A stretch of 64,000 bases of DNA from Pseudomonadota bacterium (GTDB lineage: Bacteria > Pseudomonadota > Gammaproteobacteria > Burkholderiales > JAKAFK01). Shown one piece after another: positions 28,589 through 37,822 of the stretch; position 1 is the stretch's first letter, and each line of letters begins with the position of its first letter. The notes beneath the pieces were generated by a model, which was not told where the DNA came from, did no database searches, and worked only from the letters and a program-made list of their open reading frames with translations. A program made the position numbers and the translations under genes. Location of the stretch: NCBI GenBank assembly GCA_021788645.1, contig JAJYKK010000001.1:1-64000 (forward strand), read 5' to 3'.

Positions 28589-28899
28589 GCGCGTTGCGAA
28601 GCCAAGGCGCGGGCGGGGTCCGCGCGGTCAAGGCGTTGGTCGCGCGATACGCACGACAAGTATGGCGCGATTGACGCCGCCATCGTACGATCGCCTGCGG
28701 AGCCGGAAATCGCCAAATCGCGCCGGATCCTCCCGCGGAGCGCTTGCGCGCCCCCCGCATTCACGAACGGCCGATCGTCCCCGGCGCTTCGTGTCGACCT
28801 GTCCTCTTCAGGGGGAGGGCGGCCTGCCGGTCAAGCACTTGGCCGTAGACACGGCATTTTTGCGCGTCGGTTTCGGAGGGCTGTCGGAAGATTGGTATC

Positions 28900-29409
28900 A
28901 TGAGCGATGCGTTGCCATCCGGAGCGAGCGAAATGAGGCACCCTGAACTGATCGACCAGTCCCTGCTGGACCGTGTGATCGCGGCCGCGGAACAGGCGGT
29001 ACGTCGCCGAAAGAACTACAATTTTCACAAAACGGACGAGGCGGCCTGCCACCGGCTGCTGAATGCGCTGGAAATGGACTCTTATATTCGACCCCATCGC
29101 CATTGCGCCCCCTCCAAGGACGAAACCATGGTGGCCCTGCGCGGGCGTCTGGGCATCGTGTTCTTCGACGACGAGGGGAATGTTGTTTCCAGCGCGGTCC
29201 TTGAACCGCTGGGGACGCACCTCGGCGTGAATATCCCGTGCGGCGCATGGCACACGATGGTGGCCTTGGCTCCCGGCAGTGTTTTCTTCGAGGCCAAGGC
29301 CGGCCCCTATGTCCCGCTCGCGGACGGGGAGAAGGCGCCTTGGGCGCCCGCCGAGGGGAACGGCGAGGCGGGCGCGTATCTACGAAATCTGAGGGCGCTT
29401 TTTTCCTGA
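28900..29409 (+). CDS. WbuC-like cupin-fold metalloprotein
   Basis: The 169-residue protein matches the WbuC cupin family, often found near O-antigen genes. It contains ARRRKNYNFH-like sequence (RRRKNYNFH), then DSYIRPHRHCAPSKDETMVALRG, where two histidines and the glutamate form the cupin metal site, and NIPCGAWHTMVAL with a third histidine. Its reaction is not known. It stands alone here, without O-antigen genes. I use ATG 28900; a later ATG (MRHPELID, 12 codons in) is possible. Confidence 0.8.
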   Translation: MSDALPSGASEMRHPELIDQSLLDRVIAAAEQAVRRRKNYNFHKTDEAACHRLLNALEMDSYIRPHRHCAPSKDETMVALRGRLGIVFFDDEGNVVSSAVLEPLGTHLGVNIPCGAWHTMVALAPGSVFFEAKAGPYVPLADGEKAPWAPAEGNGEAGAYLRNLRALFS

Positions 29410-29434
29410 TGAGCGACTGCGCGGCCCCCTGGGA

Positions 29435-29710
29435 TCAGCCGGTTGGCTCGCGGGTGAAGGCAGCATATTCGCCTTCGCCGGGAGCGAGTTCGATGCGTTC
29501 GACCCGAGCACCCGCAGGGCCCCGGCGGGCCCAATCGACGAGCGCCGCGACGCGTTCCGCGGATCCCTGAACCATGGCTTCGAGCGAGCCGTCCTTGCGG
29601 TTGCGAACCCAGCCGGTGACCCCTAACCCTTGCGCCTGGATCCGCATGGATTCGCGGAAAAAGACGCCCTGTACGCGTCCGTAAATTCTGATGCGCTGGG
29701 TCTGCCGCAT
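29435..29710 (-). CDS. acyP: Acylphosphatase
   Basis: The 91-residue enzyme hydrolyses acyl phosphates such as acetyl phosphate or carbamoyl phosphate. [18 protein letters not shown] holds the phosphate loop with the catalytic arginine, and [17 protein letters not shown] holds the catalytic asparagine. Length is normal. It converges with the WbuC-like gene, 25 bases apart. Given the phosphoketolase encoded upstream, acetyl phosphate could be a natural substrate, but this is an inference. Confidence 0.9.
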   Translation of the reverse strand: MRQTQRIRIYGRVQGVFFRESMRIQAQGLGVTGWVRNRKDGSLEAMVQGSAERVAALVDWARRGPAGARVERIELAPGEGEYAAFTREPTG

Positions 29711-30399
29711 GGATGGCCGCGCCCCCGAAATCGGATTGCAAAAGTGCCGCACCGGGATTAGAGTATCGCTGTTCGCTGGGTTCCGCGCCCATGATGTCCC
29801 GCATGGACGAGAAGCGCCTCCGGCAGATTGGATTATAGCCCGAGCGGCTGCTGGGTCGCCGGAGGCTGTCCGTCGAACCTGAGGGAGCGGGCCCGGCGGC
29901 GGGCACACGCCGGCCCTGTTTGGTCTCGGGCCGCAGCCAGGGAATTAGGGACCCAAGAGGGGGAGGAGCGCCCGAAGTTGAGCGCTCAGCGTCTCCGGCG
30001 CGGCAGTCCGCGGCGATAAGCGGTTGGGAGGATGCCGCGCCGGATGGGCGCATGTGCAATTTTCATACGGTATGCGCGTGAAGGTCCCCGGGTACGGAAA
30101 GGGGAACAGCGCGCCGACCGTGTGCTCCGAAGGACGTCCCCGCGGGGGACGGCTGAGGCCTTCGGGGCTTCGCCTTTCGCCGACATGATCGTCTGCCTTG
30201 TCCGGGACAAGGCGGCACCCCGGCGTGCGTCGTGTCGACCGGTCTGTCCACATCGCACCTCCTTGCACGGCAATGGGCTCCGACTTGAAGCCGGCGGAAG
30301 GGCCGAGGATGGGCAACATGGTTTGCTTCGGGCTCCCTGAAGCGGCGCGGGGCGGTCCGCTGTCTCGCGCGGGTTTCCGTGGATCGCCTCCAGATTCCG
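29711..30399. other. Gene-free stretch between acyP and metG
   Basis: In this 689-base gap no frame shows a plausible ribosome-binding site, known motif or sensible protein composition. It includes a perfect 19-base palindrome at 30195-30213, listed separately. It lies upstream of acyP and downstream of metG, so any acyP promoter would be at its left end. Confidence 0.45.
30195..30213. repeat. 19-base perfect palindrome
   Basis: GCCTTGTCC (30195-30203) and GGACAAGGC (30205-30213) are exact inverted copies around a single G. The form suits a dimeric regulator's operator, though no regulated gene is evident beside it. Confidence 0.35.
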
Positions 30400-32451
30400 C
30401 TACTTGACCCGCATGCCGGGTCGCGCGCCTGGGTCGGGCGTGAGCAGGAAAGGCCCTGCGCCATCGGATGCGGCAAGCACCATGCCTTGCGATTCGCCGA
30501 AGCGCATCTTGCGCGCCGCGAGATTGGCAACCATGAGGGTTAGCCGCCCGACCAGATCCTCTGGCGTATAGCTCGCCTTGATGCCGGCGAAGACCGTTCG
30601 CTGTTCCGACCCGATGTCGAGGGTAAGCTTGAGCAGTTTGTCCGCACCCGCCACCGCCTCGGCCGCGACGATGCGCGCAACCCGCAAGTCGATCTTGTTG
30701 AAGTCCTCAATGCCGACCGTGGGCTGCAGGGGTTGGGTCGCATGCTGCTGGGCCTGTCCATGGCGCGCTTGGGAATGCGGCGCCGGCGCCTCGGCGCTCT
30801 TGAGGCTGTCCGCGCTCGCCGCAAGCAAGGCGGCAATCTGTTGGGGCTCCACGCGCACCATGAGATGCTGGTATTCCCCGATGATGTGCCCGGGCGACAG
30901 CAATTCGGCGGCATCGCTCCATGCCAAGGGAGGGATGCGCAGGAATGTCTCCACGGCTTGGGCCAAGTGGGGTAGGCAGGGCTTGAGAAATAAAGTCAGC
31001 AGGCGGAAGACCTGGATCGCGGTGCTGGCGACCTCGTGCAGGGCATCCGCGTGCGACGGATCCTTCGCGAGTTCCCAGGGCTTCTGGGCATCCACGTAGG
31101 CGTTGACCCGGTCGGCGGCGGCCATGATCTCGCGAACGGCCTTGCCGTAGGCGCGCTGCTCATAATGTTCGGCGATCTGAGGCGCCGCCTTTTGCAGCGA
31201 TTCGACGAGCAGCAGGCTGTCCTCGCCGCGCAGCGTGCCGATCCGGCCGGCGAAGCGCTTGGTGAGGAATCCGGCGGCGCGGCTGGCGATGTTCACGTAC
31301 TTGCCGACCAGGTCGCTGTTCACTCGCTGCATGAAATCCTCGAGGTTGAGATCGAGATCTTCCGCGTGGGGCGTCAGTTTGGCGGCGAAATAATAGCGCA
31401 GGTACTCGGGATCGAGGTGGCGCAGATAATTCTCGGCGGTGATGAATGTCCCCCGCGACTTGGACATCTTCTGGCCGTTCACGGTCAGGAATCCATGTGC
31501 GAAGATGGCCGTCGGCGTTCGATAGCCGGAGAATCGCAGCATGGCAGGCCAGAAGAGCGCATGGAAGTAGAGGATGTCCTTGCCGATGAAGTGGTAAAGT
31601 TCAGTTTGGGCTTCCGGTTTCCAGAAGGCATCGAAGTCGAGCTTCCGCTGCTCGGCCAGATGCGCGAAGGCGGCCATGTAGCCGATGGGGGCGTCCAGCC
31701 ATACATAGAAATACTTGCCGGGCGCATCCGGGATTTCAAATCCGAAATAGGGCGCATCGCGCGAGATGTCCCAGTCTTGCAGGCCGGCCTGCAGCCACTC
31801 GGCCATCTTGTTGGCTGCTTCGTCCTGCAGATGGCCGGCCCGCGTCCAGCTCTTGAGAAATGAATCGCATGCCCCCAGCTTGAAGAAGTAGTGCTCAGAC
31901 TGCTTCCGGATCGGTGCGCTTCCCGACACGGCGGAGACCGGGTTGATCAGCTCGGTCGGGGCGTACGCGCTGCCGCACACTTCACAGCTGTCGCCATATT
32001 GATTCTGGGCGTGGCACTTGGGACACTCGCCGCGGATGAAGCGATCAGGCAGGAACATCTCCCGTTCCGGATCGTACATCTGCTCGATAGTGCGGACCGC
32101 GATCAGTCCCGCGTCCTTGAGGCGAAGGTAAATTTGTTGCGAGAGCTCCCGGTTTTCCGCGGAGTTGGTGGAATAGTAGCTGTCGAAAGCAACATGAAAA
32201 CCCGTGAAGTCCCGCAGATGTTCCTCGTGCACGCGCGCGATCAAGGTCTCCGGGCTGATGCCTTCCTGCTGGGCCCTGAGCATGATCGGCGTGCCATGCG
32301 TGTCGTCGGCGCACACATAGTAGCAATCGGCGCCGCGCATCTTCTGGAAGCGGACCCAGATATCCGTCTGGATATACTCCACGAGGTGCCCGAGATGGAT
32401 GCTGCCGTTGGCATACGGGAGGGCGGAAGTGACGAGTATTTTTCGGGTCAT
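30400..32451 (-). CDS. metG: Methionyl-tRNA synthetase
   Basis: MetG charges tRNA-Met. The 683-residue protein starts [22 protein letters not shown], with the HIGH-type motif HLGH. A zinc knuckle [18 protein letters not shown] lies near residue 146, and KMSKSRGTF near 330 is the KMSKS loop. An anticodon-binding domain ([19 protein letters not shown]) follows. The last ~110 residues ([17 protein letters not shown]) form the tRNA-binding domain that makes the enzyme dimeric. I start at ATG 32451 because [16 protein letters not shown] is the conserved opening. It diverges from mrp. Confidence 0.97.
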   Translation of the reverse strand: MTRKILVTSALPYANGSIHLGHLVEYIQTDIWVRFQKMRGADCYYVCADDTHGTPIMLRAQQEGISPETLIARVHEEHLRDFTGFHVAFDSYYSTNSAENRELSQQIYLRLKDAGLIAVRTIEQMYDPEREMFLPDRFIRGECPKCHAQNQYGDSCEVCGSAYAPTELINPVSAVSGSAPIRKQSEHYFFKLGACDSFLKSWTRAGHLQDEAANKMAEWLQAGLQDWDISRDAPYFGFEIPDAPGKYFYVWLDAPIGYMAAFAHLAEQRKLDFDAFWKPEAQTELYHFIGKDILYFHALFWPAMLRFSGYRTPTAIFAHGFLTVNGQKMSKSRGTFITAENYLRHLDPEYLRYYFAAKLTPHAEDLDLNLEDFMQRVNSDLVGKYVNIASRAAGFLTKRFAGRIGTLRGEDSLLLVESLQKAAPQIAEHYEQRAYGKAVREIMAAADRVNAYVDAQKPWELAKDPSHADALHEVASTAIQVFRLLTLFLKPCLPHLAQAVETFLRIPPLAWSDAAELLSPGHIIGEYQHLMVRVEPQQIAALLAASADSLKSAEAPAPHSQARHGQAQQHATQPLQPTVGIEDFNKIDLRVARIVAAEAVAGADKLLKLTLDIGSEQRTVFAGIKASYTPEDLVGRLTLMVANLAARKMRFGESQGMVLAASDGAGPFLLTPDPGARPGMRVK

Positions 32452-32629
32452 GGTGGCCGCGCCGGGTCCTGAGGAAACGCTCATTTTAGCCGCAGGCGAC
32501 CGGGAATGCACTCCCGGCCGCGTACGAGGGACCGCAACCCCCCCCAAAAGGGGTGGTATCCCGGTGCCCAAATATTGTTTAAACTCTCTCGTCAAATCAT
32601 GTTGTGATTAAAGGATAAAGGAGTCCTAC

Positions 32630-33718
32630 ATGGCAATTTCGGAACTGCAGGTCCAGACGGCGCTCAAGGAGGTCATCGACCCGCACACGCAGAAGGACAT
32701 GGTGGCAGAGAAAGCCGTACGCAACCTCAAGGTCGACGGAAACGACATCGCCTTGGACATTGTCCTGAGCTATCCGGCAAAAAGCGTGGCCGACGGCGTC
32801 CGCACGCTGGTGGCGGACAAGCTGAAGAGCCTTCCCGGCGTGGGCCGGGTGGAGGTCAATGTCAGCTGGAAGATCGTCTCGCACAGCGTGCAGCGGGGCG
32901 TCAAGCTCATTCCGAATGTGAAAAACATCATCGCGGTTGCTTCTGGCAAGGGGGGCGTCGGGAAATCCACCACCGCCGTCAATTTGGCTCTCGCGCTTTC
33001 GGCGGAAGGCGCCTCCGTCGGCATTCTGGATGCCGACATCTACGGGCCGTCGCAGCCCACCATGCTTGGCATCGAAGGGCGGCCCGAGTCGCGTGACGGG
33101 AAGAGCCTGGAACCGATGGAGGGGCATGGGGTGCAGGCGATGTCGATCGGCTTTCTCATCGATGTCGAAACGCCCATGGTGTGGCGCGGCCCGATGGTCA
33201 CGCAGGCCCTGGAGCAGCTGCTCAACGATACCCGCTGGCGTGATCTCGACTACCTGGTCATCGACCTTCCGCCCGGTACCGGCGATATCCAGCTGACGCT
33301 CGCCCAGCGCGTTCCCGTCACCGGCGCGGTCATCGTGACCACGCCGCAGGATATTGCCCTCATCGACGCGCGCAAAGGACTCAAGATGTTTGAGAAGGTC
33401 GGCATACCGATCATCGGCATCGTTGAGAACATGAGCATTCACATCTGCTCGAACTGCGGCCATGAGGAGCGGATCTTCGGCGAGGGCGGGGGGGAGCGGA
33501 TGTGCAAGGATTATGGCGTGGAGTTCCTGGGTGCGCTGCCGCTCGACATTCATATTCGCGAGCAGGCCGACTCGGGGCATCCGACCGTCGCGGTCGATCC
33601 CGACAGCCGGATCAGTCAGATCTACCGCGAGATTGCCCGTCGCGTCGCGATCAAGATCGCCGAACAGGGGGTCGACCACAGCGCGAAGTTTCCCAGCATC
33701 GTCATTCAAAACACTTGA
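32630..33718 (+). CDS. apbC: Mrp/ApbC iron-sulfur cluster carrier ATPase
   Basis: The 362-residue P-loop protein carries and transfers iron-sulfur clusters to apo-proteins. An N-terminal DUF59/MIP18 domain (LKEVIDPHTQKDMV) precedes the deviant Walker A GKGGVGKST near residue 107. Later motifs are DADIYGPSQPTMLG, YLVIDLPPGTGD and ENMSIHICSNCGHEERIFGEGGG, whose CxxC is the cluster ligand pair. AAGGAG lies seven bases before the ATG. With the iron-sulfur load of QmoAB-HdrCB and HiPIP, demand for such a carrier is understandable. Confidence 0.95.
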   Translation: MAISELQVQTALKEVIDPHTQKDMVAEKAVRNLKVDGNDIALDIVLSYPAKSVADGVRTLVADKLKSLPGVGRVEVNVSWKIVSHSVQRGVKLIPNVKNIIAVASGKGGVGKSTTAVNLALALSAEGASVGILDADIYGPSQPTMLGIEGRPESRDGKSLEPMEGHGVQAMSIGFLIDVETPMVWRGPMVTQALEQLLNDTRWRDLDYLVIDLPPGTGDIQLTLAQRVPVTGAVIVTTPQDIALIDARKGLKMFEKVGIPIIGIVENMSIHICSNCGHEERIFGEGGGERMCKDYGVEFLGALPLDIHIREQADSGHPTVAVDPDSRISQIYREIARRVAIKIAEQGVDHSAKFPSIVIQNT

Positions 33719-33781
33719 GCGGCCTCAAGGGGCACGTGAGGTGCCCCGGGACCGCTTTTCCGCCATCGCCTGAGTGTACGC

Positions 33782-34348
33782 ATGAGCATAAAATCGGACA
33801 GCTGGATCCGCCGCATGGCGGAGGAACACGGCATGATCGAGCCGTATGAACCGCACCAGGTCAAGGAAGTGGGCGGACAACGGGTGGTCTCCTTCGGGAC
33901 CTCGAGCTACGGGTACGATATTCGCTGCTCGGACGAATTCAAACTCTTCACCAATTTGAACAGCTGCATCGTCGACCCCAAGAATTTCGATCCCAATTCG
34001 TTCGTCGATGTGAAAGGCGATGTCTGCATCATCCCCCCCAATTCGTTTGCCCTGGCGCGGACGGTGGAATACTTCCGGATCCCGCGCAACGTCCTGACGG
34101 TGTGCCTGGGCAAATCGACCTACGCCCGCTGCGGCATCATCGTGAACGTGACGCCCTTCGAGCCGGAGTGGGAAGGCTACGTGACGCTGGAGTTCTCCAA
34201 TACCACGCCCCTGCCGGCGAAGATCTATGCCAATGAGGGTGTGGCCCAGGTGCTCTTCTTCGAGTCCGACGAGGTGTGCGAGACGTCCTACCGCGACCGG
34301 GGCGGCAAATACCAGGGCCAGCGCGGTGTCACCTTGCCCAAGATCTGA
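33782..34348 (+). CDS. dcd: dCTP deaminase
   Basis: Dcd deaminates dCTP to dUTP, the first step of the usual thymidylate route in proteobacteria. The 188-residue product has [33 protein letters not shown] and the C-terminal QVLFFESDE and [18 protein letters not shown], all typical of the trimeric enzyme. Gap to apbC is 63 bases. thyA and folA lie 2-3 kb on, so three genes of dTMP synthesis are close together. Confidence 0.96.
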   Translation: MSIKSDSWIRRMAEEHGMIEPYEPHQVKEVGGQRVVSFGTSSYGYDIRCSDEFKLFTNLNSCIVDPKNFDPNSFVDVKGDVCIIPPNSFALARTVEYFRIPRNVLTVCLGKSTYARCGIIVNVTPFEPEWEGYVTLEFSNTTPLPAKIYANEGVAQVLFFESDEVCETSYRDRGGKYQGQRGVTLPKI

Positions 34349-34464
34349 ACATCGGACAGCCAGCGGGTGATGCCTGCGGATCGGCCGGCTGTTCTGCAAT
34401 AGGGGCCGGGCGCGACGCCGTCTGCCTGGTATCGGGTCCCGAGAATGACCCGTTGGCTCCCGGC

Positions 34465-34929
34465 TCAGGGCATGTTGGCGAGGTTTCCCAGGAGCGCCTG
34501 CATGAAGTCCTTGGCTTCGAGGGACACCCACGCGATGAGCGGCGTGAGGGCGATGGCGCTGACCAGGGAATAGGTGATCATGCGGCGTTTGTTCGTGCCG
34601 AGCGACTGGAAAATGATCACCACCGTGAACGTCCCAAGCAGAAGCGGGCCGAGGAATACGGCATAGAAAAGCCCTTTCCCCTGGATGAACCGCGTCATCT
34701 TCTTGCCGCGCTTCCTCTCGATGAACCGTCGGATCGCGGGGATATGGTCCACCCGGTCGATGGCGAGGACGAGCGCCGCTGCCAGAAGGAAGTTGCTGAT
34801 GGCCGCGACGATGCAGACGGGCAGCCAGGGAAGGCCTCCGTCGATACCCAGGAGAATGGCGCCCGCTCTGCCGGTCAACGGGTTGACCGTCGCGACGACG
34901 ACTGTAATCCATTTCTCCCAGGCATCCAT
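34465..34929 (-). CDS. Uncharacterised membrane protein, about 4 helices
   Basis: I start this 154-residue protein at ATG 34929, preceded by GAGAGCC. It has hydrophobic segments ITVVVATVNPLTGRAGAILLG, LPVCIVAAISNFLLAAALVLA, GLFYAVFLGPLLLGTFTVVII and YSLVSAIALTPLIAWVSL. A basic stretch (RFIERKRGKKMTRFIQGKG) divides the pairs, giving a likely cytoplasmic loop. The pattern is reminiscent of small multidrug-export-like (Sm_multidrug_ex) proteins, but I would not claim it. It is convergent with dcd. Confidence 0.65.
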   Translation of the reverse strand: MDAWEKWITVVVATVNPLTGRAGAILLGIDGGLPWLPVCIVAAISNFLLAAALVLAIDRVDHIPAIRRFIERKRGKKMTRFIQGKGLFYAVFLGPLLLGTFTVVIIFQSLGTNKRRMITYSLVSAIALTPLIAWVSLEAKDFMQALLGNLANMP

Positions 34930-35582
34930 TCGAGGCTCTCCTTGATCGTTTTTCCTGCGGGCTGGACGGGCGCCTCCCAGGGGTGGCCCGGCGCGCGGGA
35001 GGACTTCCCGTGCCAGGCCCACTGTGCCCGTCCAAGAGCCCCCCTTATTGTAATGCAAGCCGCCTCACTTCCCCATGCCCTGTGGCCGGTGCACGCGCTG
35101 TGCCCAGAAGGCCGCGAGCCGGCGGTGGAATCTACCTGCGCTCCGGGAAGCGGTTGCTTGAGCGGACTCGGCCAGGGGGATGCAAGACGCCATCCGATCC
35201 GAAAGGCGCGCGCTGCCGGTTCTTGACAACGAGGAAAACGGACGGGTTGGGCATGAGTCCCCCGGTGTCGCGTCGCCGCCCGATGGCGCTCTGTCGGCAA
35301 TCAGTGCGCGATGGCGAACACCGACGGCTCGAGGGCCTTTTTTGGCGCACCCCGGGGCGGGATTTTTTCCCCGCGAACGGACCGGCATCCCGGTTCCGGC
35401 CACGGGGGCGGGCGTGGACGCTCAGGCCTCGGGTGCAAGCGGTTCGGCCCTAGACTGTCGCTATGGGCTAGAATGAGACTGCTGGCAATATGGGACCGGC
35501 GCCCGTCGTCCGGCCGAAGGGATGCCTGCGGTCGGCCACGGCTGGCAGAGGAACGGGTGAATGCGGGGGGGGGGGGGCGGTT
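34930..35582. other. Intergenic region between the membrane protein and mscS
   Basis: Within 653 bases I see no supportable gene. The sequence is GC-rich with several C- and G-runs. Its right end holds the 13-G tract and competing start codons of mscS. GCGGG-ATTTTTTC-CCCGC near 35360 is a small hairpin of unknown role. Confidence 0.4.
35565..35577 (+). repeat. 13-base poly-G tract at the mscS start
   Basis: An uninterrupted run of 13 G lies between ATG 35561, which has GAGGAA at an ideal distance, and ATG 35583. At this length the first ATG is out of frame with mscS; with 12 G it would be in frame. Such tracts are prone to slippage in vivo and to miscounting in sequencing. Confidence 0.85.
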
Positions 35583-36380
35583 ATGACCGTCAGCACATCG
35601 GAAATCGTGCAATCGGGGTTGCGGATTGTCTTGATCGTGATCATGGCCTGGCTCGCCTTGCACGGCGTCGAGCGGGGCCTGCGGGGTGCCCGGCGCCACC
35701 TGGTGAAGCGGGCCGGGCCGGACGCCCCGCCGGGAGACGCGCAGCGCATCGAGACCCTGGCGCGCGTCCTGCGGTACACGTTTACCGTGGTCTTGCTGGT
35801 CGTCGCCCTCCTGATGATCATGGGGGCCTTAGGGATCTCCTTGGCGCCGTTGATTGCCACGGCCAGCGTGGCCGGCATTGCCGTGGGGTTCGGCGCGCAG
35901 AGCCTGGTGAAGGATTATTTCACGGGATTCTTCCTGCTTGTGGAGAACCAGTTGCGGATCAATGACATCGTCGAAGTCGCCGGCAAGACGGGGGTGGTCG
36001 AAGAAATCACGCTGCGCCATGTTCGCCTGAGGGACGAGGAGGGTAAGGTTCATTTCGTGCCCAATGGCCTGATCGGGACCGTCACCAATATGACGCGCGA
36101 ATTCGCCTGGTCGGTCGTGGACCTGCAGCTTCCCTATGCGTGCGACCTGGATCGCGTGTTCCAGATGATTCGTGGGGTTGCCGCCCAGATGCGGAAAGAT
36201 CCCGATTTCGCGAAGATCATTCTCGCCGAGGCGGAAATCGACGGCGTCGAGCGTTTTGACGCTTCGACGGTGGTGGTGCGTACCCGCTTGCGCGTGACGG
36301 CGGTGGAGCAGGGGACGATTCGCCGGGAGTTTCTGCGCCGCATGAAGGGCGCCTTGGATCAGGCGGCGCAAACCGACTGA
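35583..36380 (+). CDS. MscS-family mechanosensitive channel
   Basis: The 265-residue inner-membrane protein matches the small-conductance mechanosensitive channel family. TM helices lie near residues 8-28 and 62-84, followed by the pore helix LIATASVAGIAVGFGAQSLVKDYFTGFF, the glycine/alanine-rich TM3 signature. The beta domain contains RINDIVEVAGKTGVVEEITLRHVRLRDEEGKVHFVPNG, as in MscS. Start is taken as ATG 35583, but its only Shine-Dalgarno-like sequence is the poly-G run itself. If the run were 12 G, ATG 35561 with GAGGAA seven bases upstream would give seven extra residues. See the poly-G finding. Confidence 0.88.
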   Translation: MTVSTSEIVQSGLRIVLIVIMAWLALHGVERGLRGARRHLVKRAGPDAPPGDAQRIETLARVLRYTFTVVLLVVALLMIMGALGISLAPLIATASVAGIAVGFGAQSLVKDYFTGFFLLVENQLRINDIVEVAGKTGVVEEITLRHVRLRDEEGKVHFVPNGLIGTVTNMTREFAWSVVDLQLPYACDLDRVFQMIRGVAAQMRKDPDFAKIILAEAEIDGVERFDASTVVVRTRLRVTAVEQGTIRREFLRRMKGALDQAAQTD

Positions 36381-36408
36381 CGGCGGTGCGCCCCGCCGGT
36401 CGGCAAAG

Positions 36409-36969
36409 TCAGCCTGGGGTGCGCCGGTAGATCACGAAATCGTAGGTGAGCCCGGCCGCGGGCTCGCTGTGGCGAGTGCGCTCGGTCTCCCGCCACTGGC
36501 TGCGGTCGAAGGCGGGAAAGCAAGCGTCTCCGGTAATGTCGGCCTGGATTTCGGTGAGATAGAGGCGGCTGGCATAGGGCAATGCCTGGGCATAGAGTTC
36601 CGCGCCCCCGACAAAGAAAATTTCCTCGTCCGCCCGGCTGGCCTGCAGGGCCTCCTCGAGGGAGTGCACCGTCAAGCAGCCGGACGCTTGATAGTCCGGC
36701 TGCCGTGTGATGATGACGGTGGTCCGGCCGGGCAACGCGCGCCCGATCGATTCGAAGGTCCTTCTTCCCATCAGGATGTGGTGTCCCAGGGTCAGCGTCT
36801 TGAAACGCTTGAGATCCTCGGGCAGGCGCCAAGGCAGCGCGTTGTTTGCGCCGATCGTGCGGTTGCGGGCGAGAGCGGCGATGATCGAGATGCGGTGCGC
36901 GGCGCCGCCGGGGAGCTGCGTCGCGGGCGCCGCGGTATTGCTTGGCATGGTTTTGTCCTGGACTGGCAT
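36409..36969 (-). CDS. folA: Dihydrofolate reductase
   Basis: FolA reduces dihydrofolate with NADPH, restoring the cofactor spent by ThyA. The product contains ISIIAALARNRTIGANNALPWRLPEDLKRFK, with the conserved tryptophan and acidic residue of the active site, then HHILMGRRTFESIGRALPGR and EIFFVGGAELYAQALP. The first 26 residues precede the conserved core and look unstructured, so a start at 36948 is also possible. It follows thyA after 28 bases on the minus strand, so the two are likely co-transcribed. Confidence 0.93.
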   Translation of the reverse strand: MPVQDKTMPSNTAAPATQLPGGAAHRISIIAALARNRTIGANNALPWRLPEDLKRFKTLTLGHHILMGRRTFESIGRALPGRTTVIITRQPDYQASGCLTVHSLEEALQASRADEEIFFVGGAELYAQALPYASRLYLTEIQADITGDACFPAFDRSQWRETERTRHSEPAAGLTYDFVIYRRTPG

Positions 36970-36997
36970 GCGTTTATCGGGCCTCCGGGGAGAAGCC

Positions 36998-37792
36998 TCA
37001 GACCGCGACGGGTGCCTTGATCGGTGGGTGCGGGTCGTATCCTTCCAAGGTAAAATCCTCGTAGCGGAAGTGGAAGAGGTCGGCGACAGACGGATTGAGT
37101 GTCATCCTCGGCAAGGTGCGCGGTTCGCGCGCGAGCTGTTCGCGGGCCTGGGCGAGATGGTTGCGATAGAGGTGCGCATCGCCCAGCGTGTGGACGAATT
37201 CGCCTGGCCGCAGCCCGCAGACCTGCGCGATCATCAGGGTGAGAAGCGCATAGGAGGCGATGTTGAACGGCACGCCCAAGAAAACGTCCGCGCTGCGTTG
37301 GTAAAGCTGGCAGGAGAGTCTTCCGTCGGCGACATAGAATTGAAACAGCGCATGGCAGGGCGGCAGCTTCATGTGTTCAATCTCGCCGACATTCCAAGCG
37401 CTGACCACCATGCGCCGGGAGTCCGGCGTCTCGCGGATCTGCCCAAGGATTTGGGCGAGCTGGTCCACCGAGCGGCCGTCGCGGGTCGGCCAGGCCCGCC
37501 ACTGCTTGCCATAGACCGGCCCCAGCTCACCGTTCGCGTCGGCCCACTCGTCCCAGATGCTGACGCCGTGCTCCTTGAGGAAGGCGATGTTGGTGTCCCC
37601 CTTGAGAAACCACAGGAGTTCGTAAATGATCGATCTCAGGTGGACTTTTTTGGTGGTGAGCAGCGGAAAGCCTGCCGCGAGATTGAAACGCATCTGGTAG
37701 CCGAACACGCTGAGCGTGCCGGTGCCTGTCCGATCGGTTTTCTGATGGCCGTCGGCCAGGATGTGTTGCATGAGATCGAGGTACTGGCGCAT
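36998..37792 (-). CDS. thyA: Thymidylate synthase
   Basis: ThyA makes dTMP from dUMP with methylene-tetrahydrofolate. The 264-residue protein has [35 protein letters not shown]-like [24 protein letters not shown] with the catalytic cysteine, [22 protein letters not shown] and the ending [13 protein letters not shown]. Every family hallmark is present. It lies between the AsmA-like gene and folA on the minus strand; dcd is nearby. Confidence 0.97.
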   Translation of the reverse strand: MRQYLDLMQHILADGHQKTDRTGTGTLSVFGYQMRFNLAAGFPLLTTKKVHLRSIIYELLWFLKGDTNIAFLKEHGVSIWDEWADANGELGPVYGKQWRAWPTRDGRSVDQLAQILGQIRETPDSRRMVVSAWNVGEIEHMKLPPCHALFQFYVADGRLSCQLYQRSADVFLGVPFNIASYALLTLMIAQVCGLRPGEFVHTLGDAHLYRNHLAQAREQLAREPRTLPRMTLNPSVADLFHFRYEDFTLEGYDPHPPIKAPVAV

Positions 37793-37822
37793 GGACCGTT
37801 CCCAAGGCGATAGCGGGGCGCG

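Larger units (their letters stand above)
28376..28899. other. Intergenic region after dnaE, carrying an RNA candidate
   Basis: This 524-base gap holds no protein gene I can support. Bases 28437-28490 are strikingly AT-rich and contain promoter-like hexamers, followed by the small-RNA candidate described separately. Bases 28590-28899 show nothing recognisable. Confidence 0.5.
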
